64,000 nt of DNA from assembly GCF_016834655.1 (NCBI RefSeq), contig NZ_JAENHP010000005.1, forward strand, positions 372,001-436,000, read 5' to 3'. The position numbers and the translations under genes were made by a program. The notes below the pieces were generated by a model. The model saw only the letters and a program-made list of their open reading frames with translations, did not search any database and was not told the origin of the DNA. Positions 49,050 to 56,791 of the stretch are shown here, in pieces; position 1 is the first letter of the stretch; the number at the start of each line of letters is the position of its first letter. The DNA comes from Paractinoplanes ovalisporus. Lineage in GTDB: Bacteria; Actinomycetota; Actinomycetes; Mycobacteriales; Micromonosporaceae.

Positions 49050-49795
49050 GCGAGCAGCAGCAATCGAACGCGGCGCGGATCAACGAGCTGAACGCGACGA
49101 TCCGCTACACGATGTGGTCGGTGTTCCGGGCCCAGGCGCCGTTGCCGGCGTTGCGCGACGAGCTGGCGACCGAGGTCGACGGGCTGTTCGAGCAGCTCGC
49201 CCATCCAACCACCCCGCCCTCCACCCAAAATCCGACTGAAGGCTCTGCCGAGGTGACGATCCGGGGAACGTACGACGTCTCGGGTCTGCGGGCCGACGCC
49301 GACGTGATGATCTGGTGGCACTCGGGCTCACCGGACGCGCTCCAGGAGGCGTACTCGCTGTTCCGCCGTACGGCGCTGGGACGTCACCTGGCCCCCGTCT
49401 GGTCGCAGATGGCGCTGCACCGGCCGGCCGAGTTCAACAAGAGCCACCTGCCCGCGTTCCTGGCCGGCGAGGAGGCCCGCCCGTACATCTGCGTGTACCC
49501 GTTCGTGCGCTCCTACGAGTGGTACCTGCTGCCCGACGAGGAGCGCCGCTACATGCTGGCCGAGCACGGCAAGATGGCCCGGGGCTACCCCGACGTGCGG
49601 GCCAACACGGTGGCGTCGTTCGCGCTCGGCGACTACGAGTGGATGCTGGCCTTCGAGGCCGACGAGCTGCACCGCATCGTCGACCTCATGCGCGACCTGC
49701 GGGCCTCGACCGCGCGCCGGCACGTACGCGAGGAGGTCCCGTTCTACACGGGCCGCCGTCGTTCGGTCAGCGAGCTCGTCGCCACGTTGCCCTGA
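49046..49795 (+). CDS. hemQ: Coproheme decarboxylase (HemQ/ChdC) with a short insertion
   Basis: A 249-residue chlorite-dismutase-fold enzyme that converts coproheme to heme b with peroxide. LNATIRYTMWSVFRA at the N-terminus, YDVSGLRADADVMIWWHS, the RPYICVYPFVRSYEWYLLP stretch and GDYEWMLAFEADELHRIVDL are diagnostic. Residues about 53-68 (from HPTTPPSTQNPTEGSA) interrupt the usual link between the first helix and the strand IRGTYDVSG; homologues go directly from a helix ending in ELA-like to this strand. The insertion uses unusual codons (CCA, CAA, AAT, ACT, TCT). Function should be intact. Confidence 0.93.
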   Translation: MSEQQQSNAARINELNATIRYTMWSVFRAQAPLPALRDELATEVDGLFEQLAHPTTPPSTQNPTEGSAEVTIRGTYDVSGLRADADVMIWWHSGSPDALQEAYSLFRRTALGRHLAPVWSQMALHRPAEFNKSHLPAFLAGEEARPYICVYPFVRSYEWYLLPDEERRYMLAEHGKMARGYPDVRANTVASFALGDYEWMLAFEADELHRIVDLMRDLRASTARRHVREEVPFYTGRRRSVSELVATLP

Positions 49796-49925
49796 CGTTC
49801 CTCAGCCGAGCACTGCCGGCCGGGGCGCTCGCGTACGGCGTCCCGCTGTTGACGGCCCTGTTCGTCAGCGCCGGCGACGACTCCGGGCAGTGCCGCGAGT
49901 CGGTCGAGGCCGGCTGGAACCTGCG

Positions 49926-50369
49926 CTAGGCGCGGTGCATGGGGATGTGCGGGATGCCGTCCTCGATGTATTCGGGGCCGGTTTGGGTGTATCCAAACTT
50001 GGCGTAAAAGTCGACCAGGTAGGCCTGGGCGTCGAGGACGCTCGGGCGATTGCCGATGATCGTCAATGCCTCGTCCATGAGCCGGCCCGCCAGGCGGGCG
50101 CCGCGGGCGCTCTTCGCGGTCACGACGCGGCCGATGCGCTGAACGTCGCCGTCGTCCAGAACGCGGATGTATGCCCGGATCTCGCCGTCGCGCTCGAACC
50201 ACAAATGCCGCGTACCGGGCTCGTCGTCACGGCCGTCGAGATCGCCGTACACGCATTCCTGCTCGACCACGAAGACGTCCGCGCGCAGTTTCAGGATCCC
50301 GTACAGGGTCGTGGTGTCGAGGTCTCGGAAGCTGGCCGTACGCAGGTCGTCAGTTGACTCGGGGTGCAT
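49926..50369 (-). CDS. GNAT family acetyltransferase (ElaA-like)
   Basis: A 147-residue acetyltransferase: LRTASFRDLDTTTLYGILKL, RADVFVVEQECVYGDLDG and ARGARLAGRLMDEALT (acetyl-CoA P-loop) are the ElaA-type motifs. The substrate is unknown. It is convergent with hemQ and divergent from the CBM48 gene. The ATG at 50369 is followed by HPESTDD. Confidence 0.88.
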   Translation of the reverse strand: MHPESTDDLRTASFRDLDTTTLYGILKLRADVFVVEQECVYGDLDGRDDEPGTRHLWFERDGEIRAYIRVLDDGDVQRIGRVVTAKSARGARLAGRLMDEALTIIGNRPSVLDAQAYLVDFYAKFGYTQTGPEYIEDGIPHIPMHRA

Positions 50370-50450
50370 GCCGAAAGGGTAAGCGGCGTGCCGTCACCCG
50401 TATCGCGGCGTGCCGTTATAGGGATGGAAGCCCGAGCTGTGGAGGTCTTG

Positions 50451-50726
50451 ATGATCAAGAGGAACAGGCTCTTCGGCAACAAGACGCGGGTGACTTTCAG
50501 TCTGCCGGTCAACCAGCCGGCCGGTCCCGTGAGCGTGGTCGGCACGTTCAACGGCTGGGAGCCCGGTGCGCACGAGCTGAAGCCGCGTCGCGACGGGACC
50601 CGTACGGTCAGCGTGACCGTGCCGCCCGGCAGCTATCACTTCCGTTACCTGGCCACCGACGGCCACTGGTTCGACGACGAGAACGCCGACGCGTTCGGCC
50701 CGCACGGCGGTGAGATCCGGGTCTAG
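50451..50726 (+). CDS. CBM48/isoamylase early-set domain protein
   Basis: A 91-residue protein consisting of a single early-set (CBM48-like) domain: KTRVTFSLPVNQPAGPVSVV, GTFNGWEPGAHEL, GTRTVSVTVPPGSYHFRYL and WFDDENADAFGPHGG. Stand-alone versions of this glycogen-binding-type domain are common in actinobacteria and are of unknown function. The ATG at 50451 has a strong GGAGG eight bases upstream; the frame start at 50364 is not supported. Confidence 0.9.
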   Translation: MIKRNRLFGNKTRVTFSLPVNQPAGPVSVVGTFNGWEPGAHELKPRRDGTRTVSVTVPPGSYHFRYLATDGHWFDDENADAFGPHGGEIRV

Positions 50727-50824
50727 GCCTATCTGTTCGCACCAGGAACACGCCGCTCGAAGGGACCGCCTGACGCTCGTGTCGCGGGGAAGCTGAAAAG
50801 CGAATAAAACTACTCATCTTTCGC

Positions 50825-50830
50825 TAACCT
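50825..50830 (+). promoter_or_regulatory. Candidate -10 box, leaderless promoter
   Basis: TAACCT lies six bases before the ATG at 50837. Confidence 0.5.
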
Positions 50831-50836
50831 GGCTGC

Positions 50837-51088
50837 ATGACCACGTACGAGACTTTGGACCTGCAATCGCGGGTCGCGCGGTACGAGACGGCGCTCGAGG
50901 AGCTGCGCTCGGCGCACCACGACGTCCGGGCCGTGCTCCAGGATCAGGTGCTCTACGAGCGCTGGCAGCAGATCGGCAACGAGCTGGGCTTCGTCGGCGG
51001 TGCCGGCGCCGGCTCGAACGGGCAGCAGCAGGATCTGCAGTCCCTCAACCAGCAGATCCCGCAGATGTCGGAGTCCTGGGCCAGCTAG
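50837..51088 (+). CDS. Small coiled-coil hypothetical protein
   Basis: An 83-residue protein starting MTTYETLDLQSRVARYETAL, predicted to be a short helix pair, then a Gly/Gln-rich tail ending SLNQQIPQMSESWAS. No cysteines, no membrane segment. The ATG lacks a Shine-Dalgarno but follows TAACCT by six bases. I do not recognise the family; the short gap to thyA suggests neither operon nor function. Confidence 0.7.
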   Translation: MTTYETLDLQSRVARYETALEELRSAHHDVRAVLQDQVLYERWQQIGNELGFVGGAGAGSNGQQQDLQSLNQQIPQMSESWAS

Positions 51089-51205
51089 GCCCGGTTGCCA
51101 CCGGGAGGACGCCGACGGCGCCCGGTGCCGGCCGCACCGGGCGCGCCGCGCGACTCGGCCCCACGATGTGCCGGGCCGGGCCGTGCGGCGGGTATTTTGG
51201 CTGCC

Positions 51206-52006
51206 ATGCCCGTCGACACCCAGTACGAAGACCTGCTCAGCCGGGTCCTGAACACCGGCACGCCCAAGAGCGACCGCACCGGCACCGGCACGGTGAGTCT
51301 GTTCGGCGAGCGCCTGCGCTACGACCTGTCGGCCGGGTTCCCGCTGATCACCACGAAGCGGGTGCACTTCAAGTCGGTCGCGGTCGAGTTGCTGTGGTTC
51401 CTGCGCGGCGAGAGCAACGTCGGTTGGCTGCGCGACCAGGGCGTGACGATCTGGGACGAGTGGGCGTCGGAATCCGGCGAGCTCGGCCCGGTCTACGGCG
51501 TGCAGTGGCGCTCCTGGCCGACCCCCGACGGCGGGCATGTCGACCAGATCGCCGGCGTGCTCGACACGCTGCGCCGCGACCCTGACTCCCGCCGCATGAT
51601 CGTCTCGGCCTGGAACGTGGCCGACCTGCCCGAGATGGCGCTGTCGCCGTGCCACGCGATGTTCCAGTTCTACGTGGCCGACGGCAAGCTCTCGTGCCAG
51701 CTCTACCAGCGGAGCGCCGACCTCTTCCTCGGCGTGCCGTTCAACATCGCCAGCTACGCGCTGCTGACGCAGATGATCGCCGAGCAGGTCGGCCTGCTTC
51801 CGGGTGACTTCATCTGGGTCGGTGGCGATTGTCACATCTACAACAACCACGTCGAGCAGGTGACCGAGCAGCTGTCCCGCGAGGCGTACGAGTTCCCGCG
51901 CCTCGAGATCGCGCCGGCGTCCTCGCTCTTCGACTACAAGTACGAAGACTTCACGGTGGTCGACTACAAGCACCACCCGGCTCTGCGGGCCCCGGTCGCC
52001 GTATGA
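51206..52006 (+). CDS. thyA: Thymidylate synthase (ThyA)
   Basis: A 266-residue enzyme making dTMP from dUMP with methylene-THF. Diagnostic segments are RTGTGTVSLFGERLRYDLS, ELLWFLRGESNVGWLRDQG, the catalytic Cys 149 in LSPCHAMFQFYV, CQLYQRSADLFLGVPFNIAS and GDCHIYNNHVEQ. The ATG at 51206 follows TATTTT by seven bases; the frame open from 51095 is not supported. Overlap with folA (ATGA) couples the two, matching the DHF produced here with its reduction. Confidence 0.97.
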   Translation: MPVDTQYEDLLSRVLNTGTPKSDRTGTGTVSLFGERLRYDLSAGFPLITTKRVHFKSVAVELLWFLRGESNVGWLRDQGVTIWDEWASESGELGPVYGVQWRSWPTPDGGHVDQIAGVLDTLRRDPDSRRMIVSAWNVADLPEMALSPCHAMFQFYVADGKLSCQLYQRSADLFLGVPFNIASYALLTQMIAEQVGLLPGDFIWVGGDCHIYNNHVEQVTEQLSREAYEFPRLEIAPASSLFDYKYEDFTVVDYKHHPALRAPVAV

Positions 52007-52524
52007 CGGTCCACATGATCTGGGCCGAGGCCAACGGGCGCGTGGTCGGCGCCAACGGTGAGATCCCGTGGCGGCTGCCCGAAGATCAGGCCATGTTCCG
52101 GCAGCGCACGACCGGTGCGACCGTGGTCATGGGCCGGGCCACCTGGGATTCGCTGCCGGAGCGGTTCCGGCCGCTGCCCGGCCGGCGCAACGTCGTGCTG
52201 ACCCGCGATCCGCAATGGACGGCGCCGGGGGCCGAGGTCGCGCACTCGATCGACGAGGCTCTCGCGTACGGGGAAATCTGGGTCATGGGTGGGGAAGCCG
52301 TCTACGCGGCCTTCCTCCCGCACGCCGACCACATCCTGCGCACGCGGCTCGAGCTGGATGTCCCCGGCGACACCTACGCCCCCGATCCGGGTGAACGGTG
52401 GGTCGTCACGGCGTCGGCGGGCTGGCAGACTTCGCAGAGCGGGCTTCGCTTCGTCGTCGAGGAATTAGTTCGCGAAGGGCAATCGACCGAGCCTCGTAAG
52501 ATCGGCGCAACGCGGGCGGGCTAG
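52003..52524 (+). CDS. folA: Dihydrofolate reductase
   Basis: A 173-residue NADPH-dependent DHFR that regenerates THF. MTVHMIWAEANGRVVGANGE and IPWRLPEDQAMFRQRTTG give the catalytic Trp/Asp region, VVMGRATWDSLPERFRPLPG and RRNVVLTRDP the NADPH site. Overlaps thyA by 4 bases. Complete. A hairpin follows. Confidence 0.96.
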   Translation: MTVHMIWAEANGRVVGANGEIPWRLPEDQAMFRQRTTGATVVMGRATWDSLPERFRPLPGRRNVVLTRDPQWTAPGAEVAHSIDEALAYGEIWVMGGEAVYAAFLPHADHILRTRLELDVPGDTYAPDPGERWVVTASAGWQTSQSGLRFVVEELVREGQSTEPRKIGATRAG

Positions 52525-52529
52525 TCTCT

Positions 52530-52551
52530 TCGGCCGACGGGAGGGCCGAAT
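52530..52551 (+). terminator. Hairpin after folA
   Basis: TTCGGCC (52530-52536) pairs with GGCCGAA (52545-52551), six bases beyond the folA stop. Confidence 0.5.
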
Positions 52552-52612
52552 CGCATTCATGATTTATGGGGCGAATCGGTCTTTACGCCAGAGCTAGAAG
52601 GAAGAAGTGCCC

Positions 52613-53629
52613 ATGCCGCAGAGCCTCGTGTCGCCGGTGACCCTCTCGGTCGTCACCCCGATGTACAACGAGCGCGAGGCGGTCGACCACTTCGTGGCCC
52701 GGTTGCGGCCGGTCCTCGACGCCCTCGCCGTGCCGTACGAGGTGGTCGCCGTCGACGACGGCAGCAGCGACGCCACGGTGGCCCGGCTGCTCCAGTTGCG
52801 CGCCGACTGGTCCGAGCTGCGCGTCGTCTCGCTGCGCCGCAACGTCGGCCACCAGACCGCCCTGCGGGCCGGGCTGCGCGCCGCCCGCGGTGACTACGTG
52901 GTCAGCATCGACGCCGACCTGCAGGACCCGCCCGAGGTGATCGGCGAGATGCTGGCCAAGGCGCTCGCCGAGAAGGTCGACGTCGTCTACGGCGTACGCA
53001 GCGACCGCAGCACCGACACGGTCTTCAAGCGCAACACGGCCGGGGTCTACTACTGGATGATGCGGCGCATGGTCGGCCCGTGGGTCAGCGACCAGGCCGG
53101 CGACTTCCGCCTGATGAGCCGGGCCGTGGTCGACGTGCTCAACGAGCTTCCGGAACCGCGCCCGGTCTACCGGCTCGTCGTGCCCTCGCTGGGGTTCTCC
53201 AGCGCCGAGGTTCCGTACGTGCGTGAGGAGCGCGTCGCCGGCCACACGAAATACCCGCTGTCGCGCATGATCCGGCTGACCTTCGACAGCGTGACCGGCT
53301 TCTCGGCGGCGCCGCTGAAGATCGCGACCTGGCTGGGGCTGCTCAGCTTCGTGCTGTGCGTGGTCCTGATCGTGACCGGGCTGATCGCGTGGGGCACGGG
53401 CGGGGTCGTCCCGGGCTGGACCTCGCTCTACATCGCGGTGCTGCTGCTCGGTGGCATCCAGCTGATCTGCCTCGGGCTGCTCGGCGAATACGTCGGCCGC
53501 ATCTACATGGCCACCCAGTCGCGGCCGCCGTTCCTGGTCGCGTTCGACACGGCGACGACCCCGCCCGACTCGGTGGAGTCGCTGGAGGGGGTCAGCGTGG
53601 TCGCGGACACCCGCCGTACGGCCGCTTAA
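52613..53629 (+). CDS. Family 2 glycosyltransferase (GtrB/DPM1-like) with two C-terminal membrane helices
   Basis: A 338-residue enzyme predicted to transfer a sugar from UDP- or GDP-sugar to a polyprenyl phosphate. VTLSVVTPMYNEREAVDHFV and the DXD-type SIDADLQDPPEV define the GT-A fold; two membrane helices (about 238-262 and 272-296) and a cytoplasmic tail follow. This layout is that of bactoprenol glucosyltransferases. The ATG at 52613 (AAGGAAG eight bases upstream) is preferred over the GTG at 52607. It overlaps the convergent DUF3037 gene by TTAA. Confidence 0.9.
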   Translation: MPQSLVSPVTLSVVTPMYNEREAVDHFVARLRPVLDALAVPYEVVAVDDGSSDATVARLLQLRADWSELRVVSLRRNVGHQTALRAGLRAARGDYVVSIDADLQDPPEVIGEMLAKALAEKVDVVYGVRSDRSTDTVFKRNTAGVYYWMMRRMVGPWVSDQAGDFRLMSRAVVDVLNELPEPRPVYRLVVPSLGFSSAEVPYVREERVAGHTKYPLSRMIRLTFDSVTGFSAAPLKIATWLGLLSFVLCVVLIVTGLIAWGTGGVVPGWTSLYIAVLLLGGIQLICLGLLGEYVGRIYMATQSRPPFLVAFDTATTPPDSVESLEGVSVVADTRRTAA

Positions 53630-54000
53630 TCGGTCTTGACCAGGATCTTGACCAGCCGGTCGAGCTCCTGGGACGGGTCGGCGGCCAGGCCCATGTGCAC
53701 CGGGCCGGCCCGCAGGATCGTGCTGCGCGGGGCGACCAGCCAGCGGAAACGTTCGCCCAGGCTGACGTCGCCGGCCGCGCCCTTCCCGCCGCAGGTGGCG
53801 TCCCACGAGCTGAGCGCGGCCTTGATCGCGGGCACATCCGCCTTCGGATCGAGCGCGAGCAGCCTGTCCTCGCGCAGCTCGGTGCGGGCGGACAGGAAGT
53901 CGCGGCGCTGGCAGTAGAGGATGACGCCCACGTTGATCAGCTCGCCGCGCTCGATGCGGGGCACGGCCTGGATCACGGCGTACTCGTACGGGATTCTCAC
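53626..54000 (-). CDS. DUF3037 family protein
   Basis: A 124-residue protein: RIPYEYAVIQAVPRIERGEL and INVGVILYCQRRDFLSAR are the DUF3037 core, with GERFRWLVAPRSTILRAGPVH later. The family is found next to HipA-like kinases in many bacteria, as here. I chose the GTG at 54000, which overlaps the kinase stop by 4 bases and has GGAGG upstream. Function unknown; probably acts with the kinase. Confidence 0.85.
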   Translation of the reverse strand: MRIPYEYAVIQAVPRIERGELINVGVILYCQRRDFLSARTELREDRLLALDPKADVPAIKAALSSWDATCGGKGAAGDVSLGERFRWLVAPRSTILRAGPVHMGLAADPSQELDRLVKILVKTD

Positions 54001-54719
54001 GGCAGCCATGCCTCCGGGCGCTCGGCACGGGCGGAGAGATGTGTCAGGTAGGCCTCGCGGTCGCCCTCGTCCAGCCATTCCCCCGGGACCTGGGCGATGA
54101 CGTCTTCGAGCAGTTCCGGCGTGATGCGGGCGGCCAGCGCCGGGCCCTCGGTGGCGAGTTCGGTCGCGTACGGCTTCAGAACGTGATCGTCCCACTTGTA
54201 CGCACGGTGCACGACGGCGGCGGCCCGTGGCCAGTTGTGATGGAAATACAGCGTCGCTCCGTGGTCGATCAGCCAGAGGCCGCCGTGCCACATCAGCAGG
54301 TTGGGGTTGCGCCAGCTGCGGTCCACGTTCTCGACGAACGCGTCGAAGGCCACCACCCGCGAGGCCAGTCCGGCCTCGACCGGGTGCACGACCGGGTCGT
54401 AGCCGAGCGAGCCGGGCAGGAAGTCCATGCCCAGGTTGGCCCCGGCGCTGGCCTTGATGAGCTCCTGGATCTCCTCGTCGGGCTCGGCGCGGGCGACGAC
54501 CGGGTCGAGGTGGATCTCGGTCAGCTCGGGCACGGGCAGACCCAGCCGGCGGCCCAGCTCGCCCGAGATCACCTCGGCCACCAGCGCCCGCGGGCCCTGC
54601 CCGGCGCCGCGGAACTTCACGACATAGGTGCCGAGGTCGTCGGCCTCGACCACGCCGGGCAGGGAGCCACCCTCACGCAGCGGGGTGACATAGCGGATCG
54701 CAGTGACCTGACGTAGCAC
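53997..54719 (-). CDS. HipA-like protein kinase
   Basis: A 240-residue kinase of the HipA-fold superfamily, shorter than E. coli HipA (about 440). ATP site: TYVVKFRGAGQGPRALVAEV with Lys 35; catalytic loop ENVDRSWRNPNLL with Asp 133 and Asn 138/140; metal site LIDHG with Asp 152. No HipB-type antitoxin gene is adjacent; instead it overlaps a DUF3037 gene and follows a 183-residue gene. GTG start at 54719. It may phosphorylate a translation factor or a partner protein, but the target is unknown. Confidence 0.85.
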   Translation of the reverse strand: MLRQVTAIRYVTPLREGGSLPGVVEADDLGTYVVKFRGAGQGPRALVAEVISGELGRRLGLPVPELTEIHLDPVVARAEPDEEIQELIKASAGANLGMDFLPGSLGYDPVVHPVEAGLASRVVAFDAFVENVDRSWRNPNLLMWHGGLWLIDHGATLYFHHNWPRAAAVVHRAYKWDDHVLKPYATELATEGPALAARITPELLEDVIAQVPGEWLDEGDREAYLTHLSARAERPEAWLP

Positions 54720-54721
54720 CC

Positions 54722-55273
54722 CTAGACGGTATCGGGCCCCTGCTTGCGCAGCTCATCCACCTTGGTCATGGCCTCGCGCAGGTCGGTGAGCCACTGGTCG
54801 GTGTGCTGACCGACCAGCTTGACGCACCAGGCCAGTGCCTCGGACCGCGACCGGGCGACGCCGGCGTCGACGAGCGTGTCGAGAATCTGGCGCTCGGGCT
54901 GCCGCAGGCGCGTCATGACCGGGGCGGCCAGATGGGTGAACAGCTCGTTGGTGTCGCCGCAGCGCACGCCCCAGGCGACCTTGCGCTGGTAGCGGTATTC
55001 GATCTGCCGGGCCACCCGCATGCGGCCGTCCCGGGTGTTCTCACGGAACTGGTGGATGCGCCCGGCCTGCGCGGCGGCCCGGTCGGCGTCGGTGATCTCG
55101 GCGCCCAGCTCGGGCTCGCCGATCCGGCCCCAGATGATGATCTCGTCGCGGTCGACGACAACTTCGGGGCGCTCGGTGAACCAGCCGTCCGGGATCGCTC
55201 CGGCGACCCAGCCGGGGGCGTCCTCGGCGTTCGGTGGCTCGGTTCGTCCGGGTGGTGCGGTGCGGAATCTCAT
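54722..55273 (-). CDS. Conserved hypothetical protein, first gene of the HipA-like operon
   Basis: A 183-residue soluble protein starting MRFRTAPPGRTEPPNAEDAP. The middle has DRDEIIIWGRIGEPELGAEI and IEYRYQRKVAWGVRCGDTNE, and a helical C-terminus with ARSRSEALAWCVKLVGQHTD that loosely resembles a ribbon-helix-helix or regulator helix pair. Good ribosome site (GGGGGAGGA). The kinase gene starts only 2 bases after its stop, so the three genes form one operon. Family unknown to me. Confidence 0.75.
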   Translation of the reverse strand: MRFRTAPPGRTEPPNAEDAPGWVAGAIPDGWFTERPEVVVDRDEIIIWGRIGEPELGAEITDADRAAAQAGRIHQFRENTRDGRMRVARQIEYRYQRKVAWGVRCGDTNELFTHLAAPVMTRLRQPERQILDTLVDAGVARSRSEALAWCVKLVGQHTDQWLTDLREAMTKVDELRKQGPDTV

Positions 55274-55296
55274 GGTCGTCCTCCCCCTTGCTTTCT

Positions 55297-55312
55297 TGAT
55301 TACATGATTACA
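55297..55312. promoter_or_regulatory. Direct repeat upstream of the HipA-like operon
   Basis: TGATTACA occurs twice in direct succession (55297-55304, 55305-55312), 24 bases upstream of the first start codon, where an operator or part of a promoter would be expected. Confidence 0.45.
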
Positions 55313-55391
55313 CCGTTCCTCACGTTGCGACCACCACTACACGTCGGGGTGGGCGCGGGCGGTTTTGGGGGCGGCTGGCGGGAGGGCGGCC

Positions 55392-55397
55392 TAGCGT
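55392..55397 (+). promoter_or_regulatory. Candidate -10 box, leaderless promoter
   Basis: TAGCGT lies six bases before the ATG at 55404. Confidence 0.5.
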
Positions 55398-55403
55398 CGG
55401 TTC

Positions 55404-55598
55404 ATGGACTATCAGGTATCGGTCAAATGCGAACAACTTGCCGAGTGGTACATGCGCGTCAAGGGGCTTGCCGATGCTCACCACGGGCATGCGACGGGTG
55501 ATCACTTGAAGGCCCTCGCCGGCGAGATCCACGACCTCGTGCCTTCCGAGTGGTGGGCCAGTCAGCCCCAGCCTCTGGACAATCGCGTCCGCAACTGA
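55404..55598 (+). CDS. 64-residue hypothetical protein
   Basis: A small protein starting MDYQVSVKCEQLAEWYMRVK with further His-rich sequence (ADAHHGHATGDHLKALAG) and a single cysteine. No recognised domain. The start is supported by TAGCGT exactly six bases upstream. It lies alone between the HipA-like operon and the ligase gene. Confidence 0.65.
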   Translation: MDYQVSVKCEQLAEWYMRVKGLADAHHGHATGDHLKALAGEIHDLVPSEWWASQPQPLDNRVRN

Positions 55599-55658
55599 GG
55601 CCCTGATTCGGCGCCGCGGGGGCCACCGAAGCGGCCGGGAGCGGGCACACTGGGCGGC

Positions 55659-56726
55659 ATGGAGTTGCCGATCAATCCGCCGGTCAAGCCGATGCTCGCC
55701 AAGCCCGTCGCCGAGATCCCGCCGGGCCAGGTCTATGAGCCCAAGTGGGACGGCTTCCGGTCGATCATCTTCCGCGACGGGGCCGAGGTCGAGATCGGCA
55801 GCCGCAACGAGAAGCCGATGACCCGCTATTTTCCCGAGGTCGTCGAGGCCGTGCTGGCCAACTTCCCCGAGCGGGCGGTGATCGACGGCGAGATCATCGT
55901 GGCCGACACCGCGCGCAACACCCTCGACTTCGAGGCCCTTCAGCAGCGCATCCACCCCGCGGCCAGCCGCGTGAAGCTGCTCAGCGAGCAGACGCCGGCC
56001 AGTTTCGTGGCGTTCGACCTGCTCGCGATCGGCGACGAAGACCTGACCGAGCAGCCGTTCAGCGTGCGCCGCGACCGGCTCGCCGAGGTGCTGAAGGACG
56101 CCAAGCCCCCGGTCTACGTCACCCCGGCCACCGACGACCACGAGACCGCCGCGCGCTGGTTCGCCGAGTTCGAGGGCGCCGGACTCGACGGGCTGATCGC
56201 CAAGCAGCGCGACCTGACCTACCAGCCCGACAAGCGGGTCATGACGAAGATCAAGCACAAGCGCACGGCCGACTGCGTGGTCGCCGGCTACCGCGTGCAC
56301 AAGTCGGCCGACAACCGGATCGGCTCGCTGCTGCTCGGCCTCTACGACGAGCGCGACGTGCTGGTCAGCGTCGGGGTCATCGGCTCGTTCCCGATGAAGG
56401 TGCGCGAGGAGCTCTTCGAGGAGATGCAGCCGCTGGTCACCGAGTTCGAGGGCCACCCGTGGAACTGGGCCGCCCACATGCAGGGCGAGCGCACCCCGCG
56501 CAAGAACGAGGTCAGCCGCTGGAACAACGGCAAGGACCTGTCGTTCACCCCGCTGCGGCCCGAGCGGGTGGTCGAGGTGCGCTACGACTACATGGAAGGC
56601 ATCCGGTTCCGCCACACCGCCCAGTTCGAACGGTGGCGGCCCGACCGCGAACCGCGTACGTGCACCTACGAGCAGCTGGAACGACCCGTCCAGTTCAACC
56701 TGGCCGAGGTCCTCACGAGCCGCTGA
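55659..56726 (+). CDS. ligC: ATP-dependent DNA ligase (LigC-type)
   Basis: A 355-residue single-chain ligase. The adenylated lysine is Lys 29 (EPKWDGFR); further nucleotidyltransferase motifs are GSRNEKPMTRYFPE, VIDGEIIV, FVAFDLLAI and LDGLIAKQ, with MTKIKHKRTADCVVAGY at the OB-fold junction. It has no polymerase or nuclease module, like mycobacterial LigC, which acts in accessory end-joining or repair. A separate LigD-type polymerase gene lies 2.5 kb away on the other strand. No ku gene is seen here. Confidence 0.93.
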   Translation: MELPINPPVKPMLAKPVAEIPPGQVYEPKWDGFRSIIFRDGAEVEIGSRNEKPMTRYFPEVVEAVLANFPERAVIDGEIIVADTARNTLDFEALQQRIHPAASRVKLLSEQTPASFVAFDLLAIGDEDLTEQPFSVRRDRLAEVLKDAKPPVYVTPATDDHETAARWFAEFEGAGLDGLIAKQRDLTYQPDKRVMTKIKHKRTADCVVAGYRVHKSADNRIGSLLLGLYDERDVLVSVGVIGSFPMKVREELFEEMQPLVTEFEGHPWNWAAHMQGERTPRKNEVSRWNNGKDLSFTPLRPERVVEVRYDYMEGIRFRHTAQFERWRPDREPRTCTYEQLERPVQFNLAEVLTSR

Positions 56727-56791
56727 CCGACGAACTGTCAGACCGACCGGATAGCCTCGTGGCAGCAACCCGCCGTCGAAAGGTCCGCATC

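Noticed and set aside
49796..49929. Short hydrophobic frame after hemQ (ending DDSGQCRESVEAGWNLR)
   Set aside because: No usable start codon or Shine-Dalgarno of its own; could be a small gene but cannot be supported.
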